Below are positions 33,603 to 45,501 of a DNA stretch of 64,000 bases, in pieces. The notes below the pieces were generated by a model. The model was not told the origin of the DNA. It saw only the letters and a list, made by a program, of their open reading frames with translations, and made no database searches. A program made the position numbers and the translations under genes. Origin of the DNA: Coix lacryma-jobi var. lacryma-jobi (taxonomy: Eukaryota > Streptophyta > Magnoliopsida > Poales > Poaceae); contig CM019828.1 of the NCBI GenBank assembly GCA_009763385.1, positions 19,682,822 to 19,746,821 of the forward strand, read 5' to 3'. Each line of letters begins with the position of its first letter. Positions within the stretch are counted from its first letter, which is position 1.

Positions 33603-36600
33603 TTACAAGGGCCTCGACGCCCAAATTTGGCACGCAGGCCTCAGTCCTCGTCGGTGCGGTACTCCTCCCCGAGGTCCCACGATGGCAGGCTCGACCTCGA
33701 CGCCCGAGCTCGAAGGAGGAGGGCTCCCGACACCGCTGCTGGCGTCAGGAGGCAGCACGTCCTCCTCGAAGATCTTCGCGAGCGACGTCCCCGGCCTCTC
33801 CATCTTCTCCAAAATTTTGTCGACACGGCGGTTGTTCCACTCCTCATCCTTCCCCTCGATCTCGATGAAGCCATTCGCGACAACATGGACCGGGAAGCGG
33901 AAACCGGAGCGAACAACCGCGAGTGTCTGCTTGACGCCGTGATGGAGAGCTTGCCGGACACGGTCCCGCGCGGCTGCGTCGAAGAAGCACAAGGCGTCGA
34001 CCAAGGCATCGCCCCGAGCCATTGCACCTTCTGCCGCGGCCACAGGAGGAGCACCCCACATGGGGCCGAGCCGGTCGAGAGAAGAGCGAGCCCGCTCCGC
34101 CACCATCGTCTCGTCTTGGAGCTGGTCCAAGAGAGCCTGGTTCGTCTCACGGAGCTCCTCGACCGTCTTCTCGACCCCTGCGCAACAAACAAGGAAGAGT
34201 GAGACTGCGGCGTAACAAAGAACTTCGAGAACCAAACAAGAACAAGGTGTAAGCCTCACCGTCGCAGTGTTGCCCCAGTGCGGCGAGGTCGCTGGTCAGG
34301 CCCTCAGCACGCTGCTCCAGCCTGCGCTTCTCGGCCAGCGTGAGGAGCTTCTCGGACCTAAGGTCCTCGATCAGCCGGCCGCCTCCACCAGGGCCAGATC
34401 CTTGCGGATCACCTCCTGCCGCCCGCCCCCCCTCGGCAGCTCGGGCGGTGGCGGCACCACTCACTCACGGCGTCTTCGGCCTCTTTTCTCGCCGCCTCCG
34501 CTGCGGTTCGGCAGCGGCGGCCTCGCCACGGGCGTCAGCAGCCTCCTGCTCTCCTGCTTCGCCGCCTCGGCTTCAGCCCGGCAGAGGTGGCCTCGCTTCG
34601 GGCGTCCGCGCCTCCTTCCTCGACGCTTCGAGAACGGCGGCGGCCTCCTCCTTGGATCGGGCGACCTCGCCTCGAGCCACCCGGACCTCCGCCTCCGCCT
34701 CGTTAAGCCGGCTCGCCATCTGGGCGTTCCGGCTCAGCTCCGCGCGGAGATCTCGAAGCTCCGCCTCGCCCGCGCGAGGGCGGCTGACACCTGTGCGGAC
34801 CGGCCCGCCTCCTCGGAGCAGGACCGCTCCGCCTCCGCCATAAGCACGGCCACCTCCCGGAAGATGGACCGCACCTCGCGCGGGGCCCCCCGCTGGGCCG
34901 GCTGCTCGATGGGAACCACGGCAAGGGGCGGGCTCAGTGGGACGGGAAACGGCCATATCGGTCGGTCGAGCTCGATGTCGGGCAGATCCTCCTCCGCCTC
35001 GAGCTGCCCCGACAGCGACCCGCCGCCCGACGGCACGGGCCCCGACTCCCTCCGTCCCTCCGCCGGCGCTTCCTGTTGCGGATCGGTCGAGGGAAGGCTC
35101 GACCCCGGGCCTCTTCCCCTGGCCGGGCCCTCCGGCGCCTTGTCGGCGCTAGCCGGCACCTCGGGCGCCTCCCCCCATCATCGAGCCCGCGGCGAGGAGC
35201 GGCCCCTGCTCCAGCTCGTTCAGGAGGTCCTCCACCGTCGGCTCCTTCTCCGCCGACGCCTCTCTCCCCCCTTCCCTCCTCCGCAGCCCGGCCCGTGCTG
35301 GTCGAGCCACAAGGGGCGCAGTCTCCTCAGCCCCAGACGCCGGCGGGGCCGTGCTCGCCCCAGGCGCTTCCCCCGGAACAGCCGTCGTGGTGAGGGGAAG
35401 GATGGCGCTCCCAGTTGGCACCATCGCAGGAGGAGGAGGGGGAGGAGGCAGCGCTTCGGCGGATACGGTGGTGGCAGGCTCGATGCCATGAGCTGAGGCC
35501 CCTGCATACGAGATGACGGAGATGTCAGAACCAGGAAGAGTACCTCGACCCTATGGTCGATGGCGACGGCCTCACCAAAATTTGCGACGATCATCCGCCC
35601 CCTCGAGCCATGGCAGCTCGGGCCTTCTCCAGCCAAGCGGCCTCTCTAGCGGAGGAAGGTGCCATACCTCGAGGTGCCTGTGCCTCGACGGGGCTCGAGG
35701 CTTGGCCCGCTTGGACGAAGCGAGGTCCACCTCCTGGTAGGAGCGCTTCCCCCTGAGAAGATGGAGATGGCACGCGTCATCAAAAGCAAAGAGGTGAAGC
35801 CTCACTACCGACGACCCAAGGAAACTACTCACCCGAAGCGGCGGCTGGGCTTCTTCCCGAATCGCCGGACCCACTCGGGGCTTCGAGCCCCCCCACGGCT
35901 CGAGCCCTGCGCCTGGGCCGTCTCCGCAGGGCTGGGATGGGGGGGGGCTCCCGACGCCTCCCATGGCTCGACCTCGAGGGAGAGCCCTCCTTCCGCCCCA
36001 CATCGCGGGAGGGCGACCGTACCGCCCTCGTGCTGACGTCGTGGCGCTCGCCCCGGCGCGGGCTCCGGACCTGCTCCCGCCCGCGCTGGTGGTCGCGCCC
36101 TCCCGCGTCCGCTTCCGCGTCCCGGCGGCGGTGCGGCGATGGACTCCGGGGACGCTCGCGCCCCTGGTCACGAGACGCTCGGGGGCTCCCTCCCCGACGC
36201 TCATGATGGCGCGGGCTCGACGCCTCTTCTTGGCGCCCACTCCTCCGCGGGCTCGACGGCGCCCTTGACGGCTCGCGGGGGTCGGGCCCGGAACCCTTCT
36301 CGACCTGTCGGCCGCCTCTCGAGGCCCGACCCCTCTCGAGACCCCCGTCTGGGCTGACGCGGGGGCGGCCTCCGTTGGCGCTGTGGCGGAGGCGCTCCGG
36401 GTCCGGGGCTTCCTTACGACCGGGGGCGCATCCGGCGCGGAGCTCGACGGACCTCGGGCCCCCGACGAGGCAGGGATCGGCGCCGCCTTCCGCGGCTGCG
36501 TCCCGCGCGCCCCTTTGTCGTGGGGACCTCCAGTGTACCCTCCTGCACAGAGGAGCGGTCAGCCCTGTCATCGACGAGCCCCGCGCGCATCAAGCGCGCA

Positions 36601-37926
36601 TCCATCCCCTCGTCGTCGTCCTCCTCCTCGTCACTACTCTCCTCCTCCGAGCTCGAGGAGCTCAGCTCGGGGGACCCGTCCCCAGGCTGACGGTTACGAC
36701 GAGCCTTCGCCAGTCTCTGCTCCCGAGCTAAGCGACGCAAGTTTTTATCTTTCTCTTTCTTCTTTTTTTGGCATCCTTGCTCTCCTTGTCCTTTTGAGCA
36801 GAGAGGCGCCTCACCTGAGCATCCGCGGCGTCCTCCCTCACCGGGGGCCTCGACGCGCGACAAGTAAATGCCCCCTGAAGAAAGGAGAAGCGTGATGAGA
36901 CAACCACAAGACGGATGCAAACGGGTCGAAGGAGGAAGAAGGGGGAGGAGGCTCGAGATAGCTCGACTCGAGGGAGGCTTACCAGGTCGAGACACCCCTC
37001 GTCGGGTGCCATCGCAACCAGGTTGGAGAGTTCAGGGACGAACGGCCCCTGGATCGTGATCGACACCCGGGAGACGCCCTCGTTCCGGGACAGCCTCTCT
37101 TCGGCCATCCTCGAGCGGTTGAGCGCCTCGAGCTGAGCCTGCGGGCCCATCTCGTGCATAAGAAGGGGGCGGTCCGCCAGCGGAAGAACTCTTCGCTGGT
37201 GGAACGCCCAAATGACCGCTTGCACGGTCAGCTTCTTCTCATCCACCAGCGTCTTCATCATCTCCATCAGCGGGGCAGGTGGCGTTGCCTGTCCGCCGCA
37301 ACGCCCCAGGTCCACTTCTCCGGGCGTCGAGTAAGGACCCTGCCGGTGTACTGCGGAAGGAGGCCACCTTCGTTCCGCAGATAGAACCAATGGTCGTCCC
37401 ACCCGGCCTGGTTGGTGGATAGCTTGTATCGCAGGTACTCGCGGGGGACGTTGGCCGACGAGGTCCCCGCCCTCGCGGTGATGGCAAGGGAGCCCATGCG
37501 CACGGGCCGCCTCCCGCTGGGCTTCAGGGACTTGATGAAGAGCTCGCCCCGGAAGAGATGGACGAACATCTCCCAGTGCGGCTCCATCTTCAGGTACCCC
37601 TCGCACACCGCGGCGAATATGGCGGCGTGCGAGATGGAGTTGGGGGAGAAGTGTTGCAGCTCCACCTCGAAATGGTGGGCCAGCCCTCGCAAGAAGCGGC
37701 TCGGCGGGACGCCGAGCCCCATACGGTGGTAGCGCGTGAAGCTCACCACGTACCCCTCCGGCGGGTGCGGCTCCCGGTGCTCCGCCGACGGGATAACCCA
37801 CCATGCGGGTCCCTCCTCCGGGTTGGGGCGCAGAAGCCCCTGGGCCACCAGCGAGTCCATCTCGCTCTGCGTCACCTTCGACGGGCTCCAGTCCTCGGCC
37901 GGCAGCATCTGTGTCTGGGCGGCCAT
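33603..37926 (-). pseudogene. Antisense gene of the Tat element ('transposase_28' gypsy-type protein)
   Basis: Start Met at 37926. The first part (37926-37267) reads SEMDSLVAQGLLRPNPEEGP, then VVSFTRYHRMGLGVPPSRFLRGLAHHF and the FVHLFRGELFIKSL and GWDDHWFYLRNEGGLL phrases. These belong to the 'putative gypsy type transposon' family (transposase_28). A slip near 37290 leads to LMEMMKTLVDEKKLTVQAVI and a likely donor at 36982 (GTAAGC). The acceptor would be at 36875. Next come KDKESKDAKKRRKRK, an acidic serine cluster (ELSSSSSEEESSDEEEDDDE), a long low-complexity middle and coiled coil. The C-terminal part (34192-33603) has VEELRETNQALLDQLQDE. The function of such antisense genes is unknown. 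Confidence 0.75.
36875..36982 (-). other. Likely intron in the antisense gene
   Basis: The minus strand reads a donor GTAAGC at 36982 and an acceptor TTCTTTCTTCAG ending at 36875. 108 bp. The coding phrase continues from the MAPDEGCLDL end to the AFTCRASRPP side. Inferred from sequence only. Confidence 0.5.
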
Positions 37927-38065
37927 GACGGTGGCGCGGCGCGGATCCGAGCAGCGGACGGGCGGCCGGAAATCCCCAATCGACTAGCTCGAAGGAGAGG
38001 GCGCGTAAAGGCTACGGCGGCGGCGAAGGCAAAGGCAAAGTAAAGGGTTCTTTTTCCCCTCTTCG

Positions 38066-38076
38066 ATATTTATAGG
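38066..38076 (-). promoter_or_regulatory. TATA box of the antisense gene
   Basis: The minus strand carries CTATAAATATC about 140 bp upstream of the Met codon at 37926. It is the only good TATA form near the gene. Start site unknown. Confidence 0.6.
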
Positions 38077-39335
38077 GGAAATCCAGACGGGCGGGATCTC
38101 CCACGACGTAAAAAGGTAACCGAATGCATTCAATGCGCCCACCTAACCGCGTCTCGAGCCGGGTGCAGGTACACGCGTTACCTCTCCATTCGCTCCACTA
38201 CCCGGCCCGCCACGACCGTCGCTCCGGCTTCGCGCCCGCCGCTCTCCCCGACATTTTCCGCCTAAAAAGGCGTGCCCAACGGGCAGAAGGACTCCCAGAC
38301 GACGGAGGCTTCTTCATAAAGGTAAAAACGGGCCCCGGCCCTAAGTCTCGAAGCAGCGAAGGCTGGCCCTCGAAAAGGGTTCGACAGCCGGCTTCGAGCA
38401 CCCGAGTCAGGGACACCAAGGGGCGCCACTCGCGGCATTACTCGAGGGCCGAGCCCTCGAGGCCCCTCACGTGTATCCAAGGCAGGGAGCTCGACGTGCA
38501 GTGAGATCCCCTCGGAGGGAGGCATCGAGCCACCGGGTCCTATCGAATGGACCCGCACTCCTGCAGACTGAGCACCCATGCTTTATGAGACCGCCTCCGG
38601 GCCACAGTCGACCCCTAACGAACGGGGCACGAGCTCTCACTTGGATTCCCCGTTACCAGCTCACCGGGAACCTCGATACTCGCCCACTCGGGGTAGTACG
38701 AGGCATCCCCCTCGCATCCGATCGAAAGGACTCGCGGGATGACAAGCCAGGGCAATCGGCATGCCGGACAGCTCGAGGAGCCGGCCAGTCGGTTCAGCCT
38801 GGCACCCGCACCCTCGACGAAAGAGGGTCTAAAACTCGGACAGTTGCGACTAATCTCTTTTCTTTATGTGAGCATGAGATTTTCAGGCCTCGGGTGAAAG
38901 CTCGACCCCCATCTCGCCTGAGCCCTCGAGACCAGGCCCAGGACAGACGCTCGTTCTCCGTCTCGTCCGAGCCCTCCGAGCCAAGCCTCGGACGAAGTCT
39001 CCCACGGCAAAGGAAAGGTTATCGCGAATATTTAATATTACTACCGAACCACATTTCGAGCATGTTGACAGGTACACACGGCGCCGCGATCTGCGCGTCC
39101 TGACGATTTCCGCCTAAAAGGCGCGCCCACTGGGCAGAAGGTTCCTAAACGACGGAGGATTCTTCGAGAAGCCCACGAGGGAGTTCTAACCACTCCCCCT
39201 GGCCTCGGGGGCTACACCCGCGGGTGTCGCTCGCACGACACCCACGGAATCAAATCGACAAGACCCTCGAGACCAGTTAGCTACCCATCGAGATCCCAAT
39301 CTAGAGCCCCTGCTCGAATGCAAGCACTCAAACAA
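38077..39335. other. Region between the antisense promoter and the 3' LTR
   Basis: No gene. CTCGAG-rich. A stretch at 38884-39000 resembles diverged 49-bp LTR units (CCTCGGGTGAAAGCTCG, CTCCGTCTCGTCCGAGCC). Confidence 0.5.
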
Positions 39336-39350
39336 GGGCTCGGGGGCTAC
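39336..39350 (+). promoter_or_regulatory. Polypurine tract before the 3' LTR
   Basis: GGGCTCGGGGGCTAC directly precedes the LTR start at 39351. This form is common in grass gypsy elements and primes plus-strand synthesis. Confidence 0.75.
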
Positions 39351-40671
39351 TGTCGGTGGTACAAAAAGGGTACCCCCATTCAACGCAAACACCCGAACGC
39401 TCCGTCTCCGTCTCGCCCGAGCCCTCCCAGCAAGGCCTCGGGCGAACGCTCCGTCTCCGTCTCGCCCGAGCCCTCCCAGCCAGGCCTCGGGCGAACGCTC
39501 CGTCTCCGTCTCGCCCGAGCCCTCCCAGCCAGGCCTCGGGCGAACGCTCTCTCTCCGTCTCGCTCCGCCCAGCCTCCCAGCAAGGCCTCGGGCGAACGCT
39601 CCGTCTCCGTCTCGCCCGAGCCCTCCCAGCCAGGCCTCGGGCGAGCACGATCGCTCTCCGTCTCGCTCGAGCCCTCCAGACCTCGGCATGCGCGCCCCCA
39701 CACCTCGAGCCTTAACACACGGACCTCGAGCTGCTCAAACAGCCGTACCAGCCCATACCACGCATTTAATGCCTTCACCTACTCCGGTCATGTCCACTAG
39801 TACACGGCGTGTACCACAGTAACTCGGTGTAAAGGTCAAGTCTCGTTTTCACCACAAGCATGGGCAAAAGGGCACCAGTGCAGCACTATTCGGCCATTCC
39901 GGGCACTGTAACTCCTCGAGGCCGGCTACACGCCCCTCGAGCCCTGCACTGTAACCCCTCGAGGCCGGCTACGCGCCCCTCGAGCCCTGCGCTGTAACCC
40001 CTCGAAACCGGCTACGCCCCCTCGAGCTCTGCACTGCCACACCTCGAGGCCGGCTCCGCGCCCCTCGAGCCCCCGTGGCACCACCTCGAAGCCGGCTCCG
40101 CGCCCTTCGAGCCCTAACTACTTTCATGCTATTGGAGGACAGGTACCCCAAGACCCGGAGGGACCTCACCGCGTACTGTACATTCCGAGATGGGTGCTGT
40201 ACGGCTCCCGCCTTGTCGCGCACCACCACGTCCGCGCCCAGGATGGAAGCCACGACCCAAGGACGCCTCAACAGCGACAATCACATCGGCTCCAGTGGCC
40301 CCGACAAGACAGAGTTCCTACCCTTCTCCGTATGGGGCACCATACGCCCCGACACCTGTAATACTTTCATGTAACCCTGGCCTCCCCTTGCTCTATAAAA
40401 GGGGACGCTAGGGCCCTCATTCACGACGGACAACACACGAGTCCACGCACAGACACGAGTCCGGACTCCGGTCCACGCTCACTGAGCTTGTATTCTCCCC
40501 TGTACAAGCACTTAGGTGCAAGTAATACAAGAACATCCCCCCGCTGGACGTAGGGCCTTCTTTGCCCGAACCAGGATAAATCCTTGTGTCCCCTTGCATC
40601 ACCATCCAGGAAGAGAAGCACGCGATCATATTACTCGTTGGTGTGATACCCCCGGGTACGAAACACCGACA
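39351..40671 (+). repeat. 3' LTR of the Tat element
   Basis: 1,321 bp, nearly the same as 25174-26496, with the same arrays (49-bp units 39395-39640) and the TATA box at 40393-40402. Ends in ACCGACA at 40671. Confidence 0.93.
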
Positions 40672-40877
40672 CCATATACACATATATACACATATAATAC
40701 AATAGCGGGTTCACCACCGGGTAACGAGGACGGGTATATAGGAACGTCCCCGTCCCCGCCATCCCCCTTTGGGGATAGTTCTTGCCTATTTTAAATCCGC
40801 GTGGTTACAAATAACGTCTCACCCCTCCTCTAATGAATTTCAACTACCCGCGGGTATTGGGTACATTGGCATCTTTA
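40672..40877. mobile_element. hAT-type MITE, right part
   Basis: It continues the element begun at 24830, with GGACGGGTATATAGGAACG and CCCCGTCCCCGCC words. It ends, reversed, TAAAGATGCCAATGTACCC. The following ACCCTGAT (40878-40885) matches the left 8-bp site GCCCTGAT at 7 of 8 bases. Confidence 0.7.
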
Positions 40878-40885
40878 ACCCTGAT

Positions 40886-42160
40886 CGAAAACCCCTGCTT
40901 GTATTTTCACATAAACAAGCCGGTAGCAAGAAAAAGGAATGGCTGGACGCAGCAGTTTCCTATTTCAATCAAAACTTAAAATTCCCAGCTTCCCGTAATC
41001 CCGGTGCGTGTGGTGTGAGCTGCCAGCTGTGGGCTCCTCTGCTCATTCCAGCGAGCTCCCCCTGTCTGCGGTGCCTCCTCCGTGCTCCGCATCCCGCCCC
41101 TGTTGCCGGCCCCGGCATGCCGCAGGTGGCAGTGAACGAATCTTTCGTTTCGCCGCCCACACGCACGCCAATCCCAGAAGGCGGCGCAACCCGGCAAGCG
41201 CAAGCGCAACCGCATCCGGCTCCATGCACTCGGCGGAACACGACACGGCTGTTGATGAGTTTGAGTGCTGCGTGTGCGTGGGACAGCGAGAGCGAGTGGC
41301 TCCTGCCTCCCTCCTGGACCCAACCCAACTCCCGTCCAATCCTTAACCCGCCGATCGCGCCGCGCTCTCGACCCGATCTAGCGGCGGCAATGAGCTGGGT
41401 ACAAGTTCGCCATGCCATTGGTCAAGCCGCGGTACAGGCATACAGCACGCCAGCGTCCTCCACCTGCACGGCACGGGGACATCGGCACCACGGCGTCATC
41501 CGCTGAAGATCTCTCTGTCTCTCCTCTCTCGGCCTCGGCTCTCGCCTTCGCCTCTCCCGGCATGAAAACTTCAGCTTGAACGACGTGGGGAGAGCGTGGG
41601 GGCATCCCCCCCGGGGATGGGCGCCGCGACCGAGAAGTTTTTGTGACCTGGCGAATCTGCCCGGCCGCATGACGGTACCATGTGCTCCTGTTCTCGTCGT
41701 CTCCATCAGGCCCCAGGAACGGCTCGGAGTTTCAGGCTTGCCGCTTGAAGCGGGCGGAGCAGTTTCAGGGTACTTTCAGTACAAGGCGATCAATTGGTAG
41801 GACGAACGAATTATTTGCAGGCCCAACTGCATGGCCCATCTATCTGATTCAGTGATTCTCTTCTCCCTCGGTGCTTTGCCCGCACAATAGTGGCAGACAG
41901 ACTAACGTTAGATCCGATCGTAAGCATCCGTCCATCATCCACCTCGCAAAATATGCAATCATCTGTGAAACTCGAAAAGGCAGAGGTCGGCCTCGCTACA
42001 AAAATACGCCTATGTATAGTCCTATATATAATAATAATATAGTGGTCACAAAGGTTATTAAGGAAAAAAACAATCAATGAATCAACAAAGCGTTTGAAAT
42101 CTGTTTGATTTGCATTCGCATCATGCTGCTACCGTACCTTCTATTTATTTTTCGGTAATG
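40886..42160. other. Intergenic DNA, no gene recognised
   Basis: GC-rich at 41000-41700 with overlapping frames on both strands, and AT-rich after 41880. No domain or paired terminal repeats seen. Confidence 0.35.
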
Positions 42161-43149
42161 CTCCCTACAGGACGTCCGCCCGTCCGGACGGACTCGCGCT
42201 GTGTGGGCACGCGTTCTGATCTGTATCGCGTCAGCGTGCCTGTTTCCTGGTTCCTATATGGTTACTCACACATACTCTATCACCTTGAAACACGAGCAAG
42301 CTTTGGTTTTACCCGAAATTTTTCCATTCGCATGTAAGCAGGGGACCAGCCACTCATCAAGTCTGCACCACATTAAACACGCGCAGGCTTTGTCCCCATG
42401 TGAAATCCCACATGCAAAGCAAAACAGTAAAGTGCTCCATGTTCTATTTAAAACTAATATGTGTGTATGAGCTCACCATGCCACTCCTACGTATGGGTCA
42501 TCGAGTTTCGTTTGTGTTCATGAGTGTCTAATGTATATTTTATCTGGATATTGCTATGATGATTCATATGTTGTCATAGCTATACAAATATATTGTAATT
42601 GTATATTTCAAATATTTTGGCTGTTTTTAGTGTTTTCTCTGGATGTTACGTATATCAGTATTATATAATGAGGGCGTCCGAACATGTCAGATGGACTGAA
42701 CACTCACACTCGTTCACCTCCTCCCACGTCTTATCTCTTCTTCCTCGTTTTCTTTGTAGCTCCGCTCACATGCGTGTTATTCCAGTGCCACGCCTGCGTG
42801 CACTACTCCCTGTGTGCCCTCGACCCTCGTGCCACGCCGGCGGCGAGCCCTTCTTCCTTCCTGCGTCACGCTCCCTCCCCCCTCCCCTGCCCCTCTCTTA
42901 CCCCCCCACCCCCACCCACCGCGACCTCTACGTCCTCCTCACCACCGGGGTGGGGATGACGGCGGTGGTATCTGGTGAGCCCGCACACACTCTCCTCCCT
43001 GCTGCTGCTCCCATCCTCGCGTGCCGCAACCTCCATGCATCTGGAGACGAAGGACGTGCGGCGCGGCTCCTGCGAGGTAGGTGGGGAAGGATTTGGATCT
43101 GAGACCTCCCTCCCATCCTTCCTTCCTCTGGATCTCCGGTCTCCTCCTT
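42161..43149. other. Repeat-type DNA beginning with a GTCCGGAC palindrome
   Basis: It starts GACGTCCGCCCGTCCGGACGG at 42171, like the block at 43944. The part 42520-42620 resembles 44840-45000 (TATTTTATCT..ATATTG words). A CT-rich GC part follows (42690-43150). No coding that I can support. Confidence 0.4.
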
Positions 43150-43920
43150 CTCTTCTCCCCTCTAGATCTACGATTTTGGTAGTGGCTAAGGTCCCGACGA
43201 GTCAGGTTTTTTTGAGATGTACCTCGTTGTTGCAATGATTCATTTTCAATGTTAAAACAAATGATGTGGTAATGTTGTAATGGTATATTTTTTGTTGTTA
43301 CAAGAGACGTTTCTGCGATGTTGCAGGAGAAGTTCTTGAGATGTTTCAATAGTTTTTTCATTTGTCGTAGCGGTTTTTCTCCGATGTTGCACTAGATTTT
43401 TGTTTTTGCAACAGGCGTTTTTATGCTTCATTAGTAGTGTTTTTGTTGTTGCAATATCTTTTTCTTTTTTGTTTCAACATGTTCTCCCCGCTGTTGCAGT
43501 GAATGTGTTTTGAATATGTATTAGATATTTTTTTTATGTTGCACTTTATATTTTTATTTGTTCCATTAGTTGTATTCTTGATGTTTCAATAGCTTTTTTT
43601 GTTTTACCAGTTTTTTTTCCGATTATCTCACTGGGGTGTCCTTCGATGTTACAATAACTTTTTTTTCTTTTGCGGCGGGGGGGACGGACTATAATGATGA
43701 TCTGATGGTGGGGCGGATGCACTGGGCCGGCGAGGTTGGAGCAGAGGCAGATCCGTGCGCACGCGGGAGGGGGCTTTTTTCTTAGTTGGGCGTGGGCGCG
43801 AGCATTAGGGCGGAGGGGGCATGCACGGAGTCATTAGGAGCAGGCAGTCAATGGATTTTGAGAACTGCGTGCCGGACGGACATGGCGTCCGGACGTCCGA
43901 GCACTAGTTGCTCCGTTTAT
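43150..43920. repeat. Segmental duplicate, copy A
   Basis: It begins near CTCTAGATCTACGATTTTGG, is full of GTTGCAAT and GATGTTGCA words on a T-rich strand, and ends GGACGTCCGAGCACTAGTTG. It aligns along most of its length with 44072-44830. Confidence 0.7.
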
Positions 43921-44071
43921 ATTTTCAAAAATTCTCGATGGAAGACGTCCGGCCGAGCCGGACGGCTCACTGCCGCTAGGCTGAGGCTCATACATCTGCA
44001 AGCCCATACATCGGCACCCACTCGCATCCACACATCGACACCCACTCACATCTGCAAGTCCGCAAGTCCAC

Positions 44072-44830
44072 CTCCTCTTCCCCTCTGGATCTACGATTTT
44101 GGTGGTGGCTAGGTTTCTGGCGAGTCAGATTTTTTGAGATTCTCCTCGTTGTTGCAATGATTCATTTTCAATGTTGCAACAGATGATGTGGTAATGTTGC
44201 AATTGTATATTTTTATTATTGTTACAACAGATGTTTCTGTGATGTTGCAGGAGTAGTTCTTTAGATGTTTCAATAGTTTTTTCGTTTGTCGTAGCAATCC
44301 CCCCAATGTTGCAGTAGATTTTAATTTTTGCAACAGACCATTTTTATGTTGTATTAGTAGTGTTTTAATGTTGCAATAACTTTTTATTTTTGTTGCAACA
44401 GATTCTCCCCGTTGTTGCAGTGGATGTGTTTTGAATGTGTGCAATAGATATTTTTTATGTTGCACTTCATATTTTTGTTTATTCTGTTATTTGTTTTTTC
44501 GGTGTTTCAATAGCTTTTTTTGTTTGTTTCACTAGTTTTTTCTGATTATCTCATTAGGGTGTCCTTTGATGTTGCAATAGCTTGTTTCCCTTTGTCGCAG
44601 CTGGGGACGGACTATGGGCAGAGCAGATGTGCTGGGTCCAGCGAGGTTGGGGTGGGGGCAGATCCGTATGTATGGGAGAGAAGACTTTTTTCTTAGTTGG
44701 ACGCGGGCGCGTGCGTCAATGCAGAGGGGGCATGCACGCAAGCAGTAGGGGCAGACAGCCGATGGATTTTAGGAACTGCGTCTGGTCGGCCGTGACGTTC
44801 AAACGTTCGAGCGCTAGTTGCTCCGTTTAT
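44072..44830. repeat. Segmental duplicate, copy B
   Basis: Same order of GATCTACGATTTTGG, GTTGCAATGATTCATTTTC, GTGTCCTTTGATGTTGCAATAG and GAACTGCGTC blocks as copy A, ending ACGTTCGAGCGCTAGTTGCTCC. Diverged by many substitutions; non-coding. Confidence 0.7.
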
Positions 44831-45385
44831 CTAAATGTCAAGTATACATTCTAAATGTTTCAGCTTTAAGACATATGTTATAAATATTTTATCTAAATAT
44901 TGTATATGTTGTAGTAATTATATACAAATATTTTAAACTTATATTGCAGATATTTTATTTGTTTTAGATTGTATTTTATAGAAAATACTTGTTTTCGTCA
45001 ACAAATGACAATGTCGTGTGCGAAGAAGCAAAACAGGTTGATCCTACATGCATGTGCAGCAACATACGTAGACGCGTGCACGTAGCAGCATAATATGCGA
45101 GCAGACTATGGGATCACGCAACACAATACGTAAACATGAGCAGAGCATACGAGTAGCAGAAACGGACATACAACAACAAGTGCAAAGTAACATGGCAAAC
45201 AATAGGAAGCAAGCAGGAGGCGTATTCGAGTAGAAGACCATGACAAACAGGATAGCAGACCAAGGTATATGCGAGCAGTAGGTGCAGCCACACTGAGCAC
45301 CATCAGGTGACCCATGTATAGTAATAGGATAAATAATAGTATATGTCCGTACGTACCAGCAGTCAAAACAGATAAAGGAGACGCG
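44831..45385. other. Repeat-derived DNA upstream of the CKX gene
   Basis: AT-rich, then CA/TG-rich. 44840-45000 echoes 42520-42620. No coding. Confidence 0.35.
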
Positions 45386-45427
45386 GGCGTCCGGACCGGT
45401 GCCAGAGTCCGGACGTCCGGGCGCTAG
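45386..45427. repeat. Third CGGACGTCCG terminus, 75 bp before the CKX TATA box
   Basis: GTCCGGACCGG..AGTCCGGACGTCCGGGCGCTAG matches the ends of copies A and B (43890-43907 and about 44797-44817). It looks like the end of a dispersed element, possibly a Helitron-type 3' end (hairpin then CTAG). Confidence 0.5.
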
Positions 45428-45501
45428 GGACGCCGTTTATTTTTTGCTTTGTTTGTCTTTGAGAAACGTGAGGGAGTGTTGGACGTCCGCGTGTCCGCTC
45501 G

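Larger units (their letters stand above)
25174..40671 (+). mobile_element. Tat-lineage Ty3/gypsy retrotransposon with antisense gene, near complete
   Basis: 15.5 kb, read on the plus strand: 5' LTR 25174-26496, PBS at 26498, gag to about 28974, protease at about 29270, RT 29833-30835, RNase H 30863-31860, integrase 31950-33095, a long 3' region with a minus-strand gene (33603-37926), PPT 39336-39350, 3' LTR 39351-40671. RT before integrase defines gypsy. The second, cellular-type RNase H and the antisense 'transposase_28' gene are Tat-lineage traits. All plus-strand genes carry frame breaks. Flanks are CACAT and CCATA, only partly alike. It lies inside the hAT-type MITE. Confidence 0.9.

Noticed and set aside
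41000..41700. 245-codon plus frame and opposing minus frames
   Set aside because: GC-rich stretch open in several frames; translations have no recognisable order or domain.
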